Part shown: positions 1 to 6,295 of the stretch, one piece after another
Position numbering within the stretch: the stretch's first letter is position 1
Layout of the letters: every line of letters starts with the position of its first letter
Origin: Thioalkalivibrio nitratireducens
Lineage (GTDB): Bacteria; Pseudomonadota; Gammaproteobacteria; Ectothiorhodospirales; Ectothiorhodospiraceae
DNA length: 8,436 nucleotides
Assembly (NCBI GenBank): GCA_011390385.1
Contig: JAABSN010000147.1
Coordinates: 1 to 8,436, forward strand
Direction of reading: 5' to 3'
Position numbers and translations under genes: made by a program
Notes under the pieces: generated by a model
The model's input: the letters and a program-made list of their open reading frames with translations, nothing else
The model's database searches: none
What the model was told of the DNA's origin: nothing

Positions 1-106
1 CGTTCCGGCTCTTGTAAAGGGGAACGGCCATTCACTGCGAGCCGCGCCTTGCCCTGAACGCTGACAGACCAACTGAACCCGTAAATAGGATGTTGAAGGA
101 GCACTA

Positions 107-433
107 GGGAGCCTCTAAACAATGGTGCACGGGCGCGATGCGGTCTTTGTGGGATGTACCGGCGTGGCTTCGGCGAGCGTGGTTTGTTCATTCCAAATCA
201 GCGAGTCTGATGGTCATGACAAGCGACGCCTGGGCGCCCGCAGAGCCTGCTCCGGACTCCGATCCGGGGGCCCGTCCCGAAAGGCGATTGTCGTGACAAG
301 CGGCCGGAGAATCCGCATTTCCCACGCCGCGAACCTCGGCCGTAGCGATGGCTACTGTCACCCGGCCCGCTGCACACGCTCTGCGGATTCTCCGACTGAA
401 ACGCGCTCCGCGCAGCATTGTTCAGAGGCTCCC
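107..433. mobile_element. MITE-like element with ~30-bp terminal inverted repeats
   Basis: The left end (107-136) begins GGGAGCCTCTAAACAATG. The reverse complement of the right end (404-433) begins GGGAGCCTCTGAACAATG. The arms match over about 26 bp with three or four mismatches, then continue after a one-base shift. Flanks read CTAG on the left and CTAA on the right if the element proper is 108-432, which would suit the short CTA/YTAR-type target duplications known for IS5-family elements. The interior is about 270 bp and encodes nothing I recognise; short open frames on both strands look like chance. It also contains an internal inverted pair (304-316 with 382-394, CGGAGAATCCGCA). A non-autonomous derivative of an IS5-like element is the best reading. 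The family assignment is inference; the inverted repeat is seen directly. Confidence 0.7.
304..394. repeat. Internal inverted repeat of the MITE-like element
   Basis: CGGAGAATCCGCA at 304-316 is repeated as its exact reverse complement at 382-394. The 13-bp arms enclose about 65 bases. Together with the terminal repeats this lets the 3' half of the element fold on itself, as is common in non-autonomous transposon derivatives. Confidence 0.55.
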
Positions 434-570
434 TAAGCACTTTCCGACTCGCTGAAAGTTACAGAATGAGTGGCGGGGTACACTAGACTGGAATCCATGC
501 GAGCATCCACCCGGGCCAACGATCACCGATACTTTCCGACGGTTGCGCCAAAGCCCATGCCGAAAGCCCG

Positions 571-1233
571 ATGACGACCCGGGTCCTCATTGCCGACGAT
601 CATCCGCTGTTTCGGGCAGCACTGGTCCAGACGCTGGCCGATTGCATCGATGATGTCGAGATCCTGCAGGCACGCGATCTGCCCGAGGTCTTCGAAACGC
701 TGACCGCGGAAAGCGGCATCGACCTCGTTCTGCTGGACCTGCACATGCCTGGCAACCAGGGGTTGACCGGCCTGGCCCGAATCCGGGGCCATCACCCGGC
801 GGTCGCTGTCGTCGTGGTGTCGGCCAACGAGGACCCGGTCGTGATCCGTCGTGCGCTGGACCACGGTGCGGCGGGATTCATTCCGAAGAGTTCGGGCCTG
901 TCCGAGCTGTCCGAGGGGTTGAGCGCAGTGCTGGATTGCCAGGAATGGATTCCCGATCGGCTTCAAAGGGCAGTGAACGAAGCGAACGACGCCATTGAAG
1001 ACGATGACATGGTGCGACGGATTGCCAGCCTGACCGCACAACAGTTTCGCGTCCTCGAAATGGTCGCGCAGGGGAAACTGAATAAACAGATCGCCGACGT
1101 TCTCGGCATCCAGGTCCGCACCGTGAAGGCGCACATGTCCGAAATCTTCCAGAAGCTCGACGTCAGGAACCGAACGCAGGCCGGAATCGCCTTCAGAACA
1201 CTGGATATTTCCCCGCCAAACAAGACGGATTGA
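571..1233 (+). CDS. NarL/LuxR-family two-component response regulator
   Basis: This 220-residue protein has the standard two-domain layout of the family. The receiver domain (about 3-120) shows the acidic pair D9-D10, the phospho-acceptor D56 in LVLLDLHMPG, S84 in VVSANED, and K106 in GFIPKSSG. A linker (about 121-150) leads to a LuxR-type helix-turn-helix (about 155-210) with LTAQQFRVLEMVAQG, LNKQIAD and the recognition stretch VRTVKAHMSEIFQKL. The output domain resembles the AgmR/ErdR-like branch of response regulators (recognition by eye). It should bind DNA as a dimer once phosphorylated by a sensor kinase, but no kinase is in the window, so its partner lies elsewhere or upstream. No strong Shine-Dalgarno precedes the ATG, and the MITE lies about 140 bp upstream. 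The targets cannot be told from the sequence. Confidence 0.93.
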   Translation: MTTRVLIADDHPLFRAALVQTLADCIDDVEILQARDLPEVFETLTAESGIDLVLLDLHMPGNQGLTGLARIRGHHPAVAVVVVSANEDPVVIRRALDHGAAGFIPKSSGLSELSEGLSAVLDCQEWIPDRLQRAVNEANDAIEDDDMVRRIASLTAQQFRVLEMVAQGKLNKQIADVLGIQVRTVKAHMSEIFQKLDVRNRTQAGIAFRTLDISPPNKTD

Positions 1234-1287
1234 GACGGTTTTCCTCGACAGCGGGACTGCAGGCGCATCGCTCGCTGTTGGCAGCAA

Positions 1288-1326
1288 GGGCCTGCAGAAG
1301 ACCCGTAGCCGGTCTTCTGGAGGCCC
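1288..1326. terminator. Strong stem-loop downstream of the response regulator
   Basis: GGGCCT-G-CAGAAGACC (1288-1303) pairs with GGTCTTCTG-G-AGGCCC (1311-1326), giving 15 base pairs with a single G/G mismatch around a 7-base loop (CGTAGCC). It starts about 55 bp after the response-regulator stop. No T-run follows, so it is not a textbook Rho-independent terminator. It could be an RNA-stabilising hairpin, a non-canonical terminator, or a palindromic repeat unit. The hairpin is seen directly; the role is inferred. Confidence 0.5.
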
Positions 1327-1382
1327 GGGATCGCGCGCTCCAAGAGCCGCGCGGACCGCGTCCAGGCAGGACTTGAGCCCCT

Positions 1383-1506
1383 GACGAGCAGATGCCGGAC
1401 GAGCAGATGCCGGACACCCACGCATCTGGACGTGGGTGTCCGCGTTGTTTGCAGATGCCGCACTGCAGATGCCGGACACCCACCGAGACGTTCTCCCACC
1501 GAGACG
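1383..1506. repeat. Cluster of short direct and inverted repeats, GGACACCCAC family
   Basis: GCAGATGCCG occurs four times (starting at 1388, 1403, 1451, 1465), the first two as a perfect tandem of a 15-mer (GACGAGCAGATGCCG at 1383 and 1398). CGGACACCCACG (1411-1422) and CGTGGGTGTCCG (1431-1442) form a perfect 12-bp palindrome around 8 bases. GGACACCCAC recurs at 1474-1483. CCCACCGAGACG is duplicated at 1479-1490 and 1495-1506. The palindrome core is the same GGTGGGTGTCC motif found elsewhere in the window, so this looks like a REP-type or decayed repeat array. Confidence 0.7.
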
Positions 1507-1750
1507 CACCGTTTCTTCAGTCCGCGATTGCCACTCGTGGACTTCGAGAACGATCTCGACTGGTAACGACGCATTCGCGAGCCGATTTCCTGCGCTATGC
1601 GGTCGCTGGACCCCGGTCGCGTCGTCCAGCTTCCGAACGGCCATCGCCAGACCTTGCCGCCGGTGCCATGATGCGGCGCAACATTGCGGCTGGACAGCGG
1701 GAAACGGAGCACTTATCCTTCCATCGACCGATCAGCGAGGAAAACCAGCG

Positions 1751-2032
1751 ATGAATCTCTACGCAATTTTTCGACGAGACGGCTTTGCGGATGGCCCGGC
1801 GCTGGAAGCTGCCGCCAGTCGATCGACCGAGGTCGGCGATCAAATGTCTGATGACGTGCGCTGGATCCGTTCGTATGTGCTTGACGAGGGCGAAAACGGA
1901 CTGGGTACGGTATGCATCTACCAGGCGACGAGCGAAAAAGCGATTCGAGAGCACGCAGCTACCGCCGGCCTGCCCGTGTCGGAAATCGTGCCGGTGGCAG
2001 ACACGGTTCGCGTTCGGCCGGATCCAGAGTAG
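1751..2032 (+). CDS. Small DUF4242-like protein
   Basis: This 93-residue soluble protein begins MNLYAIFRRDG and ends with VADTVRVRPDPE. It has an N-terminal beta strand, a helical stretch, a central IRSYVLDEG and a C-terminal GLPVSEIVPVADTV. This pattern of a small ferredoxin-like alpha/beta fold matches the DUF4242 family (also called nickel-binding, SCO4226-like), recognised by eye. Its cellular role is not established. The frame is open upstream to 1436, but the first ATG with a Shine-Dalgarno-like AGGA (about 9 bases upstream) and a family-like N-terminus is at 1751. It stands alone; the next gene is convergent on the other strand. I see no metal-binding histidine cluster, so I would not claim nickel binding. 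Confidence 0.75.
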   Translation: MNLYAIFRRDGFADGPALEAAASRSTEVGDQMSDDVRWIRSYVLDEGENGLGTVCIYQATSEKAIREHAATAGLPVSEIVPVADTVRVRPDPE

Positions 2033-2161
2033 CAACCGTGGATTCCGGACACGCCACCTCGACAGTGGACCGTCTTTCGTCGTAGTCGTTGCTGCTGATC
2101 GGGAGATTGCGCGGCGCCCGAAGCGATTTTCACGGCAATGCACGTCCATCGCCGATTCCGG

Positions 2162-2992
2162 TCAGCCGTGGCGAGCCGGATCGTGCCACTCGACCGGATC
2201 GACTCCGAAACAGCGCTGCATTTCCGCATACAGCTCGGGATGATGCTTGTTGAGCTGGCGCGGTTTTTCGTAGAAGGTCTCGACCAGCACGGCAAAGAAT
2301 TCGGCCGGGTTGGTCGCGCCGTAGTGATTCATCGCGGTCTGGACCTTTCGCGCGGCATTACGCTGGAGTTCGTCGAACGCCGGCTGCATCGCGCGAGCCC
2401 AACTGACGTACTGGCTCTTCTGCTCCAGGATCGGCGCGCCGTCCATCGCGCCGTCGACCTCATCGAGCTTGTGCGCGAATTCGTGCAGGATGACGTTATG
2501 GCCGTCCTTGATATCGCCGGCGCCGTGTCGTGCGGAATCCCAGGCCAGCACCAGCGGCCCGCGTTTCCAGGACTCGCCAAGGCGAGCAGGGCGGCCAACC
2601 TGTTCGAGCAGGCCGTCGTGCGATCGTTGTTCAGAAACGAAGGTGCTCGGATAGATCAGGATCGTCGTGAATCCGGCGAACTTGAGGTCATCGCGACCCA
2701 GCAGCAGCATGCACGCGGTCCCGGCCACGGTCAGCCGGATCTCGTCGTTGATTTGGACGCCCTGGAGGCCGTGAAAGCGCTTGTCGAACAGGAATGTCTG
2801 GACGTGAGCGTCGAGACGATCCCTGAGACTGTCCGGTAGCCTCCGATAGAGCGGAATGTTCTCCTTCAGAATGCACTTCTGAGCATTGCTGAGCGGAATC
2901 CGGGCGGCACGGCGGCGCTGGTACGCGCGCAGGAGTCGGTGCGTGCCCCAGGCCAGCGCGGCGATAGCGAGAATGACGAGAATGGGTTCCAC
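2162..2992 (-). CDS. mtfA: MtfA-type zinc-dependent peptidase (M90 family)
   Basis: MtfA proteins are single-chain zinc aminopeptidases; in E. coli the homologue binds the repressor Mlc and so affects glucose-PTS expression. The catalytic motif HEFAHKLD is plain (HExxH), followed some 60 residues later by NPAEFFAVLVETFYEKP, whose first glutamate is the expected third zinc ligand in this family. An N-terminal hydrophobic segment (EPILVILAIAALAWG) suggests membrane anchoring, followed by a basic stretch (QRRRAAR). The frame opens at a GTG at 3046, giving 294 residues. I prefer the GTG at 2992 (276 residues) because it starts right before the hydrophobic segment and gives the usual family length near 265-275. 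Neither start has a convincing ribosome site. The gene is monocistronic and convergent with the DUF4242-like gene. Catalytic residues look intact; the physiological target here is unknown. Confidence 0.9.
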   Translation of the reverse strand: MEPILVILAIAALAWGTHRLLRAYQRRRAARIPLSNAQKCILKENIPLYRRLPDSLRDRLDAHVQTFLFDKRFHGLQGVQINDEIRLTVAGTACMLLLGRDDLKFAGFTTILIYPSTFVSEQRSHDGLLEQVGRPARLGESWKRGPLVLAWDSARHGAGDIKDGHNVILHEFAHKLDEVDGAMDGAPILEQKSQYVSWARAMQPAFDELQRNAARKVQTAMNHYGATNPAEFFAVLVETFYEKPRQLNKHHPELYAEMQRCFGVDPVEWHDPARHG

Positions 2993-3106
2993 GAAAGCTC
3001 GATCCGGGTCCTCTGCTGGAAAGATAGCACCGGCATATTGGAACACGTCAGTCGCCGATCAGTCCAACAAGCCGTGCACGAACCAGCCATCGCGCGGCTC
3101 GTATTT

Positions 3107-3134
3107 CCGGAATGTCTTGGAGGTGGGTGTCCGC
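3107..3134 (+). repeat. Dispersed repeat copy, GGAGGTGGGTGTCCGCG type
   Basis: TTCCGGAATGTCTTGGAGG followed by TGGGTGTCCGCG closely matches a copy at 5246-5273 (ATCCGGAATGCTGGAGG followed by TGGGTGTCTGCG), differing by one inserted base and a few substitutions. Nearly identical blocks about 2.1 kb apart in unrelated intergenic sites mark a dispersed repeat family. Confidence 0.7.
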
Positions 3135-3163
3135 GTTCCCGCTGCGTTCCAGGTGGTGGGGTT

Positions 3164-3182
3164 CGATCCGACCGCCGGATCG
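3164..3182. repeat. Short perfect hairpin
   Basis: CGATCCG and CGGATCG form 7-bp perfect arms around a 5-base loop (ACCGC). The preceding GGGGTTCGATCC looks superficially like a tRNA T-arm, but no tRNA fold surrounds it. The function is unknown. Confidence 0.4.
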
Positions 3183-3366
3183 GACGGAATCACCTGCAAC
3201 GACGCCCGCCGCCCGGAGCAGGGGCGTTGATCCCGGCAATTCCATGTGCCTGCTCTCCGGAAAATGCGACGGCCACGCTTTCCGGAAGATCATGGGGTGG
3301 CGAGGGAGCGAAGGGGCATATTGTGGCGAGCTCATACGAGTAGCCCGGAGCGAATGTACTGATTCG

Positions 3367-3396
3367 GTGAAACAATTCCGGACAGGACTGTAATAC
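3367..3396 (+). promoter_or_regulatory. Possible promoter of the lipoprotein/sigma operon
   Basis: A GTGAAA hexamer (3367-3372) lies 18 bases before TAATAC (3391-3396), about 28 bases upstream of the lipoprotein ATG. Agreement with the sigma-70 consensus is partial (4/6 and 3/6). An autoregulated ECF-type promoter is equally possible, and I cannot recognise one. Confidence 0.22.
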
Positions 3397-3424
3397 CAGA
3401 TATCCACAAGACGGAGTTTTCGCC

Positions 3425-4180
3425 ATGGGTCGCTTCACAACGCGAGTTCTTACTGCCGGGATTGCCATTGCTTGCCTGTTGCTGCTCGCTGCTTGCGAAC
3501 CTTCCGGCACGCCTGTTTCGGAGGAGCCGATGCTGCGGATTCATGATGTGTCGGGACTACGGATCGAGTCGCTGGACGACAACCTCAATGAACTGCTTTC
3601 CAGAGAGGATCTGCCGCTGAGCGGAAAGGTGGAACTCCTCGATGAAAACCGATTGGCAGTCAACGCGTCGCGCTATTTACAGGATGAGATCGCGCAGATA
3701 CTTGACGAGCTGCGGGAGCAGGCCCCTGCCGACGCCGTGCAGCGGCCGTTTCGGGTCGAGTACTGGTTTCTTCGAATGGCAAAGACTGAAAGCAGCGATG
3801 ATGTTCCAGGCTACATTGCCGATGACCTACAACCCCTTCTGGCCAATTATGAGGGATACAGTCTATCGGTTGAGGACTACCTGGAAAGTTTTCACTCTGG
3901 TTCCTCATCGATTGACCATATTTCATCCGGCATGCGGACCAATATCTTCTTCCGAAAGGTCGGATCGACCCGGGACGAGGTCATGCTGAATGCCCACGCG
4001 TCTGCAAGATCTGGCGAATTGGGAAGAAGCAATCCCGGGATCATCCGGTATGCAATCAACCATACGCTAGAACCGGGCAAGCCCCTGGTGCTGGGACGTG
4101 CCCATACCGGGGGCAGCGCAGGCGAGACTTCCTACCAGGTACTTGTGGCTTTTGCCGAATGGAGCGATGCGACGGACTGA
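3425..4180 (+). CDS. Lipoprotein of unknown function, first gene of ECF sigma operon
   Basis: This 251-residue protein has a classic lipoprotein signal: basic start (MGRFTTR), hydrophobic core, and lipobox LAAC with the acylated cysteine at position 24. The next residue is Glu, not Asp, so transport to the outer membrane is expected. The ribosome site is ACGGAG, eight bases before the ATG. After the signal, about 60-95 reads like a small alpha/beta module (VELLDENRLAVNASRYLQDE), then FRVEYWFLRMA, then a beta-rich C-terminal part (TNIFFRKVG, GKPLVLGRAHTGG, YQVLVAFAEW). This pattern faintly recalls the N and beta segments of secretin-type proteins, but no signature is present, so I make no family call. 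Two genes follow on the same strand with a 9-bp gap and then an overlap, so it is probably co-expressed with a sigma factor. It may be a surface sensor or an envelope-stress substrate. Confidence 0.8.
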   Translation: MGRFTTRVLTAGIAIACLLLLAACEPSGTPVSEEPMLRIHDVSGLRIESLDDNLNELLSREDLPLSGKVELLDENRLAVNASRYLQDEIAQILDELREQAPADAVQRPFRVEYWFLRMAKTESSDDVPGYIADDLQPLLANYEGYSLSVEDYLESFHSGSSSIDHISSGMRTNIFFRKVGSTRDEVMLNAHASARSGELGRSNPGIIRYAINHTLEPGKPLVLGRAHTGGSAGETSYQVLVAFAEWSDATD

Positions 4181-4189
4181 GGCGGCCCG

Positions 4190-4675
4190 ATGCTTTCCAG
4201 ACAAGGGCTGGAGACAGCCTATGTACGACTCGAGCGCCCGATGTACAACTACCTCTATCGCTGGTTCTGGGACCCAGAAACAAGTCTCGACCTTGTCCAT
4301 GATGCCTTCGAACGCATCTGGAGAAGAAAGGAACATGTCGACGAGGACCGCATCGATGCCCTGGCATGGACCACGGTCGTCAACCTGGCCCGAAACCGAT
4401 ATCGCCGTGACAAGCTGCTTGAATGGATCCCATTGCCACCGATGCTCATCGGCGATTCCGGCCCGGAAATGGAGGCCGAGCTTGCCGAACGGGATCGACG
4501 TCTACGCAGTGCACTGGAGCGACTGTCCGATCAGTCAAGAGAGATTCTGCTTCTGGACATCTACAGCGGTGTCGATCGCCAACGACTTGCTGCCATGCTG
4601 GACATTCCAACGGGTACCCTCGCTTCACGCAAGCACGCCGCAATCAGGCGCTTGAAGGAGTTGCTCGATGAATAA
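4190..4675 (+). CDS. ECF-type RNA polymerase sigma factor
   Basis: This 161-residue protein has the two-region architecture of ECF sigma factors. Region 2 (about 10-75) contains YNYLYRWFWDPETSLDLVHD and AFERIWRR, with the ALAWTTVVNLARNRYRRDK helix that contacts core polymerase and the -10 element. Region 4 (about 105-160) contains LRSALERLSDQSREILLLD and a helix-turn-helix (RQRLAAMLDIPTGTLASRKHAAIRRLKELL) that reads the -35 element. There is no extra C-terminal domain. The ATG lies 9 bp after the lipoprotein stop, with a GAGG-like site overlapping that stop, and the gene overlaps the next one by 8 bp; this suggests translational coupling. It should redirect polymerase to a small regulon that may include this operon. 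The ECF subgroup and the signal cannot be assigned from the sequence. Confidence 0.92.
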   Translation: MLSRQGLETAYVRLERPMYNYLYRWFWDPETSLDLVHDAFERIWRRKEHVDEDRIDALAWTTVVNLARNRYRRDKLLEWIPLPPMLIGDSGPEMEAELAERDRRLRSALERLSDQSREILLLDIYSGVDRQRLAAMLDIPTGTLASRKHAAIRRLKELLDE

Positions 4676-5003
4676 GCTGCAGCGACATTTCCCGATCCTG
4701 GAACCGCCTCCTGGCGGCCTCTGTCGAATGCGCGAACGACTGGATCGACGGCCACGAAATGCTTTGGACTGGCGCATCGCTGGTGCCGTCACCTTGACCC
4801 TCGCCTTGTTGCTCCCGACTCCCTGGTTGTTCTCCCTTGTGCAGGACCGTCAGGATCCATCGCGTCAGATCAACGAGATACGGCAGCTGCTCACCGAGCT
4901 TCACGAGCCGCGACTGGCCATAAACGGAAGTCCGCTCCAGCGAGTGGACCTTGCTTCAGATCAACTGGAAGCTTACTTCCTGATCGAGGCTGAGCATTAC
5001 TAA
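4668..5003 (+). CDS. One-TM protein following the sigma factor; possible sigma regulator
   Basis: This 111-residue protein has a basic, probably cytoplasmic N-terminus (1-35, with LEPPPGGLCRMRERLDRR), one clear transmembrane helix (about 36-57, IAGAVTLTLALLLPTPWLF) and a short, probably periplasmic tail of about 53 residues (RQINEIRQLLTELHEP and onward). Its start overlaps the end of the sigma gene by 8 bp, the usual arrangement for a cognate regulator. Size and topology would suit a small membrane anti-sigma factor. However, the zinc-binding HxxxCxxC motif of ZAS anti-sigma factors is absent and I recognise no family, so the role rests on context. An IS630 remnant begins about 20 bp after the stop. 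The C-terminus may therefore have been trimmed, though the end (LIEAEHY) looks acceptable. Confidence 0.75.
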   Translation: MNKLQRHFPILEPPPGGLCRMRERLDRRPRNALDWRIAGAVTLTLALLLPTPWLFSLVQDRQDPSRQINEIRQLLTELHEPRLAINGSPLQRVDLASDQLEAYFLIEAEHY

Positions 5004-5022
5004 AACCTACGAAAATAAAGCC

Positions 5023-5217
5023 TCATAAAGCGGCATAGGCACAGGTCGGAGTGCGAAAGAACCCTGCCACTGTATCGGGCAGCTTCTGCAAGCTGCCCAG
5101 TGCCGTGTTGACGGCACTGATCAACTCTTCTTTCGTCTGGACTGCCTTCTTCCCGACCCGCTGCTTGACGTGGCCCCAAACCAATTCATCGGGATTGAGT
5201 TCTGGCGCGAGCGACTT
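5023..5217 (-). pseudogene. C-terminal fragment of an IS630-family transposase
   Basis: Read leftward, the frame gives LAPELNPDELVWGHVKQRV, then GKKAVQTKEELISAVNTAL and a final FFRTPTCAYAAL. The first motif carries the APELNP-E signature just before the catalytic glutamate region of IS630/Tc1-mariner (DDE_3) transposases, and the ending is typical of the family. Only about 65 of the roughly 340 residues expected remain; the N-terminal helix-turn-helix and the first two catalytic aspartates are missing. Homology starts immediately next to a GGACACCCAT repeat (5219-5233), and the leading residues MNYYAMGVR in this frame come from the repeat. This is a dead remnant, and no protein is expected. 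Confidence 0.85.
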
Positions 5218-5218
5218 G

Positions 5219-5273
5219 CGGACACCCATCGCGTAGTAATTCAAATCCGGAATGCTGGAGGTGGGTGTCTGCG
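5219..5273. repeat. Inverted pair of GGACACCCA repeats
   Basis: GCGGACACCCATCGCG (5218-5233) faces TGGAGGTGGGTGTCTGCG (5256-5273). The 11-base cores GCGGACACCCA and TGGGTGTCTGC are reverse complements with one mismatch, spaced by about 33 bp. The right arm belongs to the block shared with 3107-3134. The arrangement resembles a paired REP (BIME-like) unit between the transposase remnant and the DUF2165 gene. Confidence 0.65.
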
Positions 5274-5290
5274 ATTTTCTCGCATCGCGA

Positions 5291-5770
5291 TCATTCCCGC
5301 TGGGCGACGAAGATCCCGATCAGCAAGATGAACCCGCCATAACGAAATGCCGCGTCGGCGGCCTGGACCAGCCCGGGGTCGCGAAACATCATGAAGACGA
5401 ACTCGCCGACGACGGTCCAGCCGAGGAAAAGCCCGGCTGCGGCCAGTCCGCAACCGCTGATTGCGAGCGTCTTCGAGCGCTGCCAGACCTTGTCAGGTTC
5501 GTTACGGGCCGCCGTCATGCGCAGCGCGCCCAAGCTGCAAAGCACCGCAGGTAGCAGTTTGCCCAGGACGATCAGCGCCACGCCAAGCCCGGCGATCAGC
5601 GCGTTGTCGGTGGCCCACGGCGGCGCCGTGCCGGCGGCAAAACCCGGCATCAAGGTCGTGGTCTTGACCATTTCGAATGCAGCGTCGAGCTTGAGCAGAT
5701 TGCCGAGCAGACCGAACAGCCCCCACAGCGCAACCAGACATATGAGCACGATCTTGGTGAATCGGATCAT
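5291..5770 (-). CDS. DUF2165-family small integral membrane protein
   Basis: This 159-residue protein is very hydrophobic, with four predicted membrane helices: about 5-25 (IVLICLVALWGLFGLLGNLL), 57-82 (ALIAGLGVALIVLGKLLPAV), 104-128 (LAISGCGLAAAGLFLGWTVV) and 140-155 (FRYGGFILLIGIFVA). The LLGNLLKLDAAFEMVKTTT stretch after helix 1 and overall spacing match the DUF2165 family of predicted small membrane proteins (recognised by eye). The biochemical role is unknown. The start is well supported: GGAGAAAAG lies seven to eight bases before the ATG. It is monocistronic, with a repeat unit just beyond its 3' end and the nested inverted-repeat element upstream of it. Confidence 0.85.
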   Translation of the reverse strand: MIRFTKIVLICLVALWGLFGLLGNLLKLDAAFEMVKTTTLMPGFAAGTAPPWATDNALIAGLGVALIVLGKLLPAVLCSLGALRMTAARNEPDKVWQRSKTLAISGCGLAAAGLFLGWTVVGEFVFMMFRDPGLVQAADAAFRYGGFILLIGIFVAQRE

Positions 5771-6295
5771 CGACTTTTCTCCATTGATTGTCTCGATGTT
5801 ATCCGACTTCGCTATGCTCGGTGGTCAGCGCCGCCATGTACTAATGTAACCGGAAATATTGCCACATTCAGCTTGTCTCTGAAGCGTCCGTGGCAAGGCG
5901 TTGGCGCGAAGTCTGTAGCCGGGTCTGCATCGAGCGACAACAACGCAGTCCATGGGCGCTTCAGAGGCAAGCCCGAAGGGGGCTCCGGACGAATTCGCCT
6001 GCGGCGTTAAAGTGCCTCGACGTAGAATAACTATGCCTTCGCCACTTTGCCTTGCAGGCGAATCCGTCCGAAGCCCTGAATGAGGCAATACTTCCGGTTG
6101 CATTCGTATCAATAGGTCCGATGGCTCCGCCCTGCGAAGCGCGCGCAGGACGGTTGCGGCAGACCTTTTCGGACTTCGTTCGGACTTCTTTCAGGCGCGA
6201 AAAGGCTCGTTTCGCTAGCGTAGTCCTCCCTACCTGCCTTCGGTGAGCGCTGATCCACAGAGAATCACCGGAGCCAACAACTCGGAGGAAGAATC
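5771..6295. other. Gene-free gap containing the nested inverted-repeat element
   Basis: Besides the element at 5840-6108, this 525-bp gap shows a tandem TTCGGACTT (6169-6188 region) enclosed by CCTTTTCG/CGAAAAGG arms (6164-6171 with 6198-6205). The DUF2165 promoter should lie near 5780-5840 on the minus strand. I see no gene here. Confidence 0.45.
5840..6108. repeat. Nested inverted-repeat element, cloverleaf-like fold
   Basis: The outer arms are 5840-5872 and 6076-6108; ATGTAACCGGAAATATTGCC faces ATGCAACCGGAAGTATTGCC (reverse complement), 33 bp with four mismatches. Inside sit two independent hairpins. The first is 5872-5887 with 5957-5972 (GCTTGTCTCTGAAGCG against GCTTGCCTCTGAAGCG), extended by TCCGTGG/CCATGGG and GCGTTG/CAACGC. 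The second runs from about 5980 to 6075 with about 30-bp arms (GGCTCCGGACG against GGCTTCGGACG, then ATTCGCCTGC on both). The whole would fold as a closing stem with two arms. Many mismatches are G-U compatible, which hints that an RNA fold may matter. It could be a MITE-type element or a structured RNA. No protein is encoded. Confidence 0.7.

Larger units (their letters stand above)
1234..1750. other. Gene-free gap between response regulator and DUF4242-like gene
   Basis: This 517-bp stretch holds the stem-loop at 1288-1326 and the repeat cluster at 1383-1506. From about 1510 to 1740 I see no recognisable gene. Open frames cross it on both strands, but none gives a known motif or a credible start site. 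A decayed coding remnant cannot be excluded. Confidence 0.5.
3047..3424. other. Gene-free gap upstream of mtfA and the lipoprotein operon
   Basis: This divergent gap should hold the promoters of mtfA (leftward) and of the lipoprotein operon (rightward). It also contains a dispersed repeat copy (3109-3134), a short hairpin (3164-3182) and an inverted pair TCCGGAAA/TTTCCGGA (3256-3263 with 3279-3286). Open frames on both strands are repeat-derived and lack any recognisable protein motif. Confidence 0.5.

Noticed and set aside
122..436. 104-codon frame and minus-strand frames inside the MITE
   Set aside because: The frames end within the terminal inverted repeats and show no transposase motif, so they look like chance openings.
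1383..1506. CRISPR array
   Set aside because: Repeats are only 10-15 bases, spacing is irregular, there are no uniform spacers, and no cas genes are present.
523..1644. Long minus-strand open frame of 373 codons
   Set aside because: It lies opposite the well-supported response regulator and runs into the repeat cluster. It shows no domain motif and arises from the GC-rich codon pattern of the true gene.
1436..1750. N-terminal extension of the DUF4242-like protein
   Set aside because: The upstream part is repeat-derived and unlike any protein. The start at 1751 has an AGGA site and a family-like first strand.
2138..2839. Plus-strand open frame of 233 codons over mtfA
   Set aside because: It is antisense to the peptidase, which carries an intact HEFAH motif. 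The plus-strand product has no recognisable family.
3150..3235. tRNA-like GGGGTTCGATCC
   Set aside because: No acceptor, D or anticodon arms can be drawn around it; the local fold is a simple 7-bp hairpin.
5840..6108. Integron attC site or group II intron
   Set aside because: The inverted arms are too long and perfect for attC and lack the GTTRRRY core pairing. No intron domain V or reverse transcriptase is visible.
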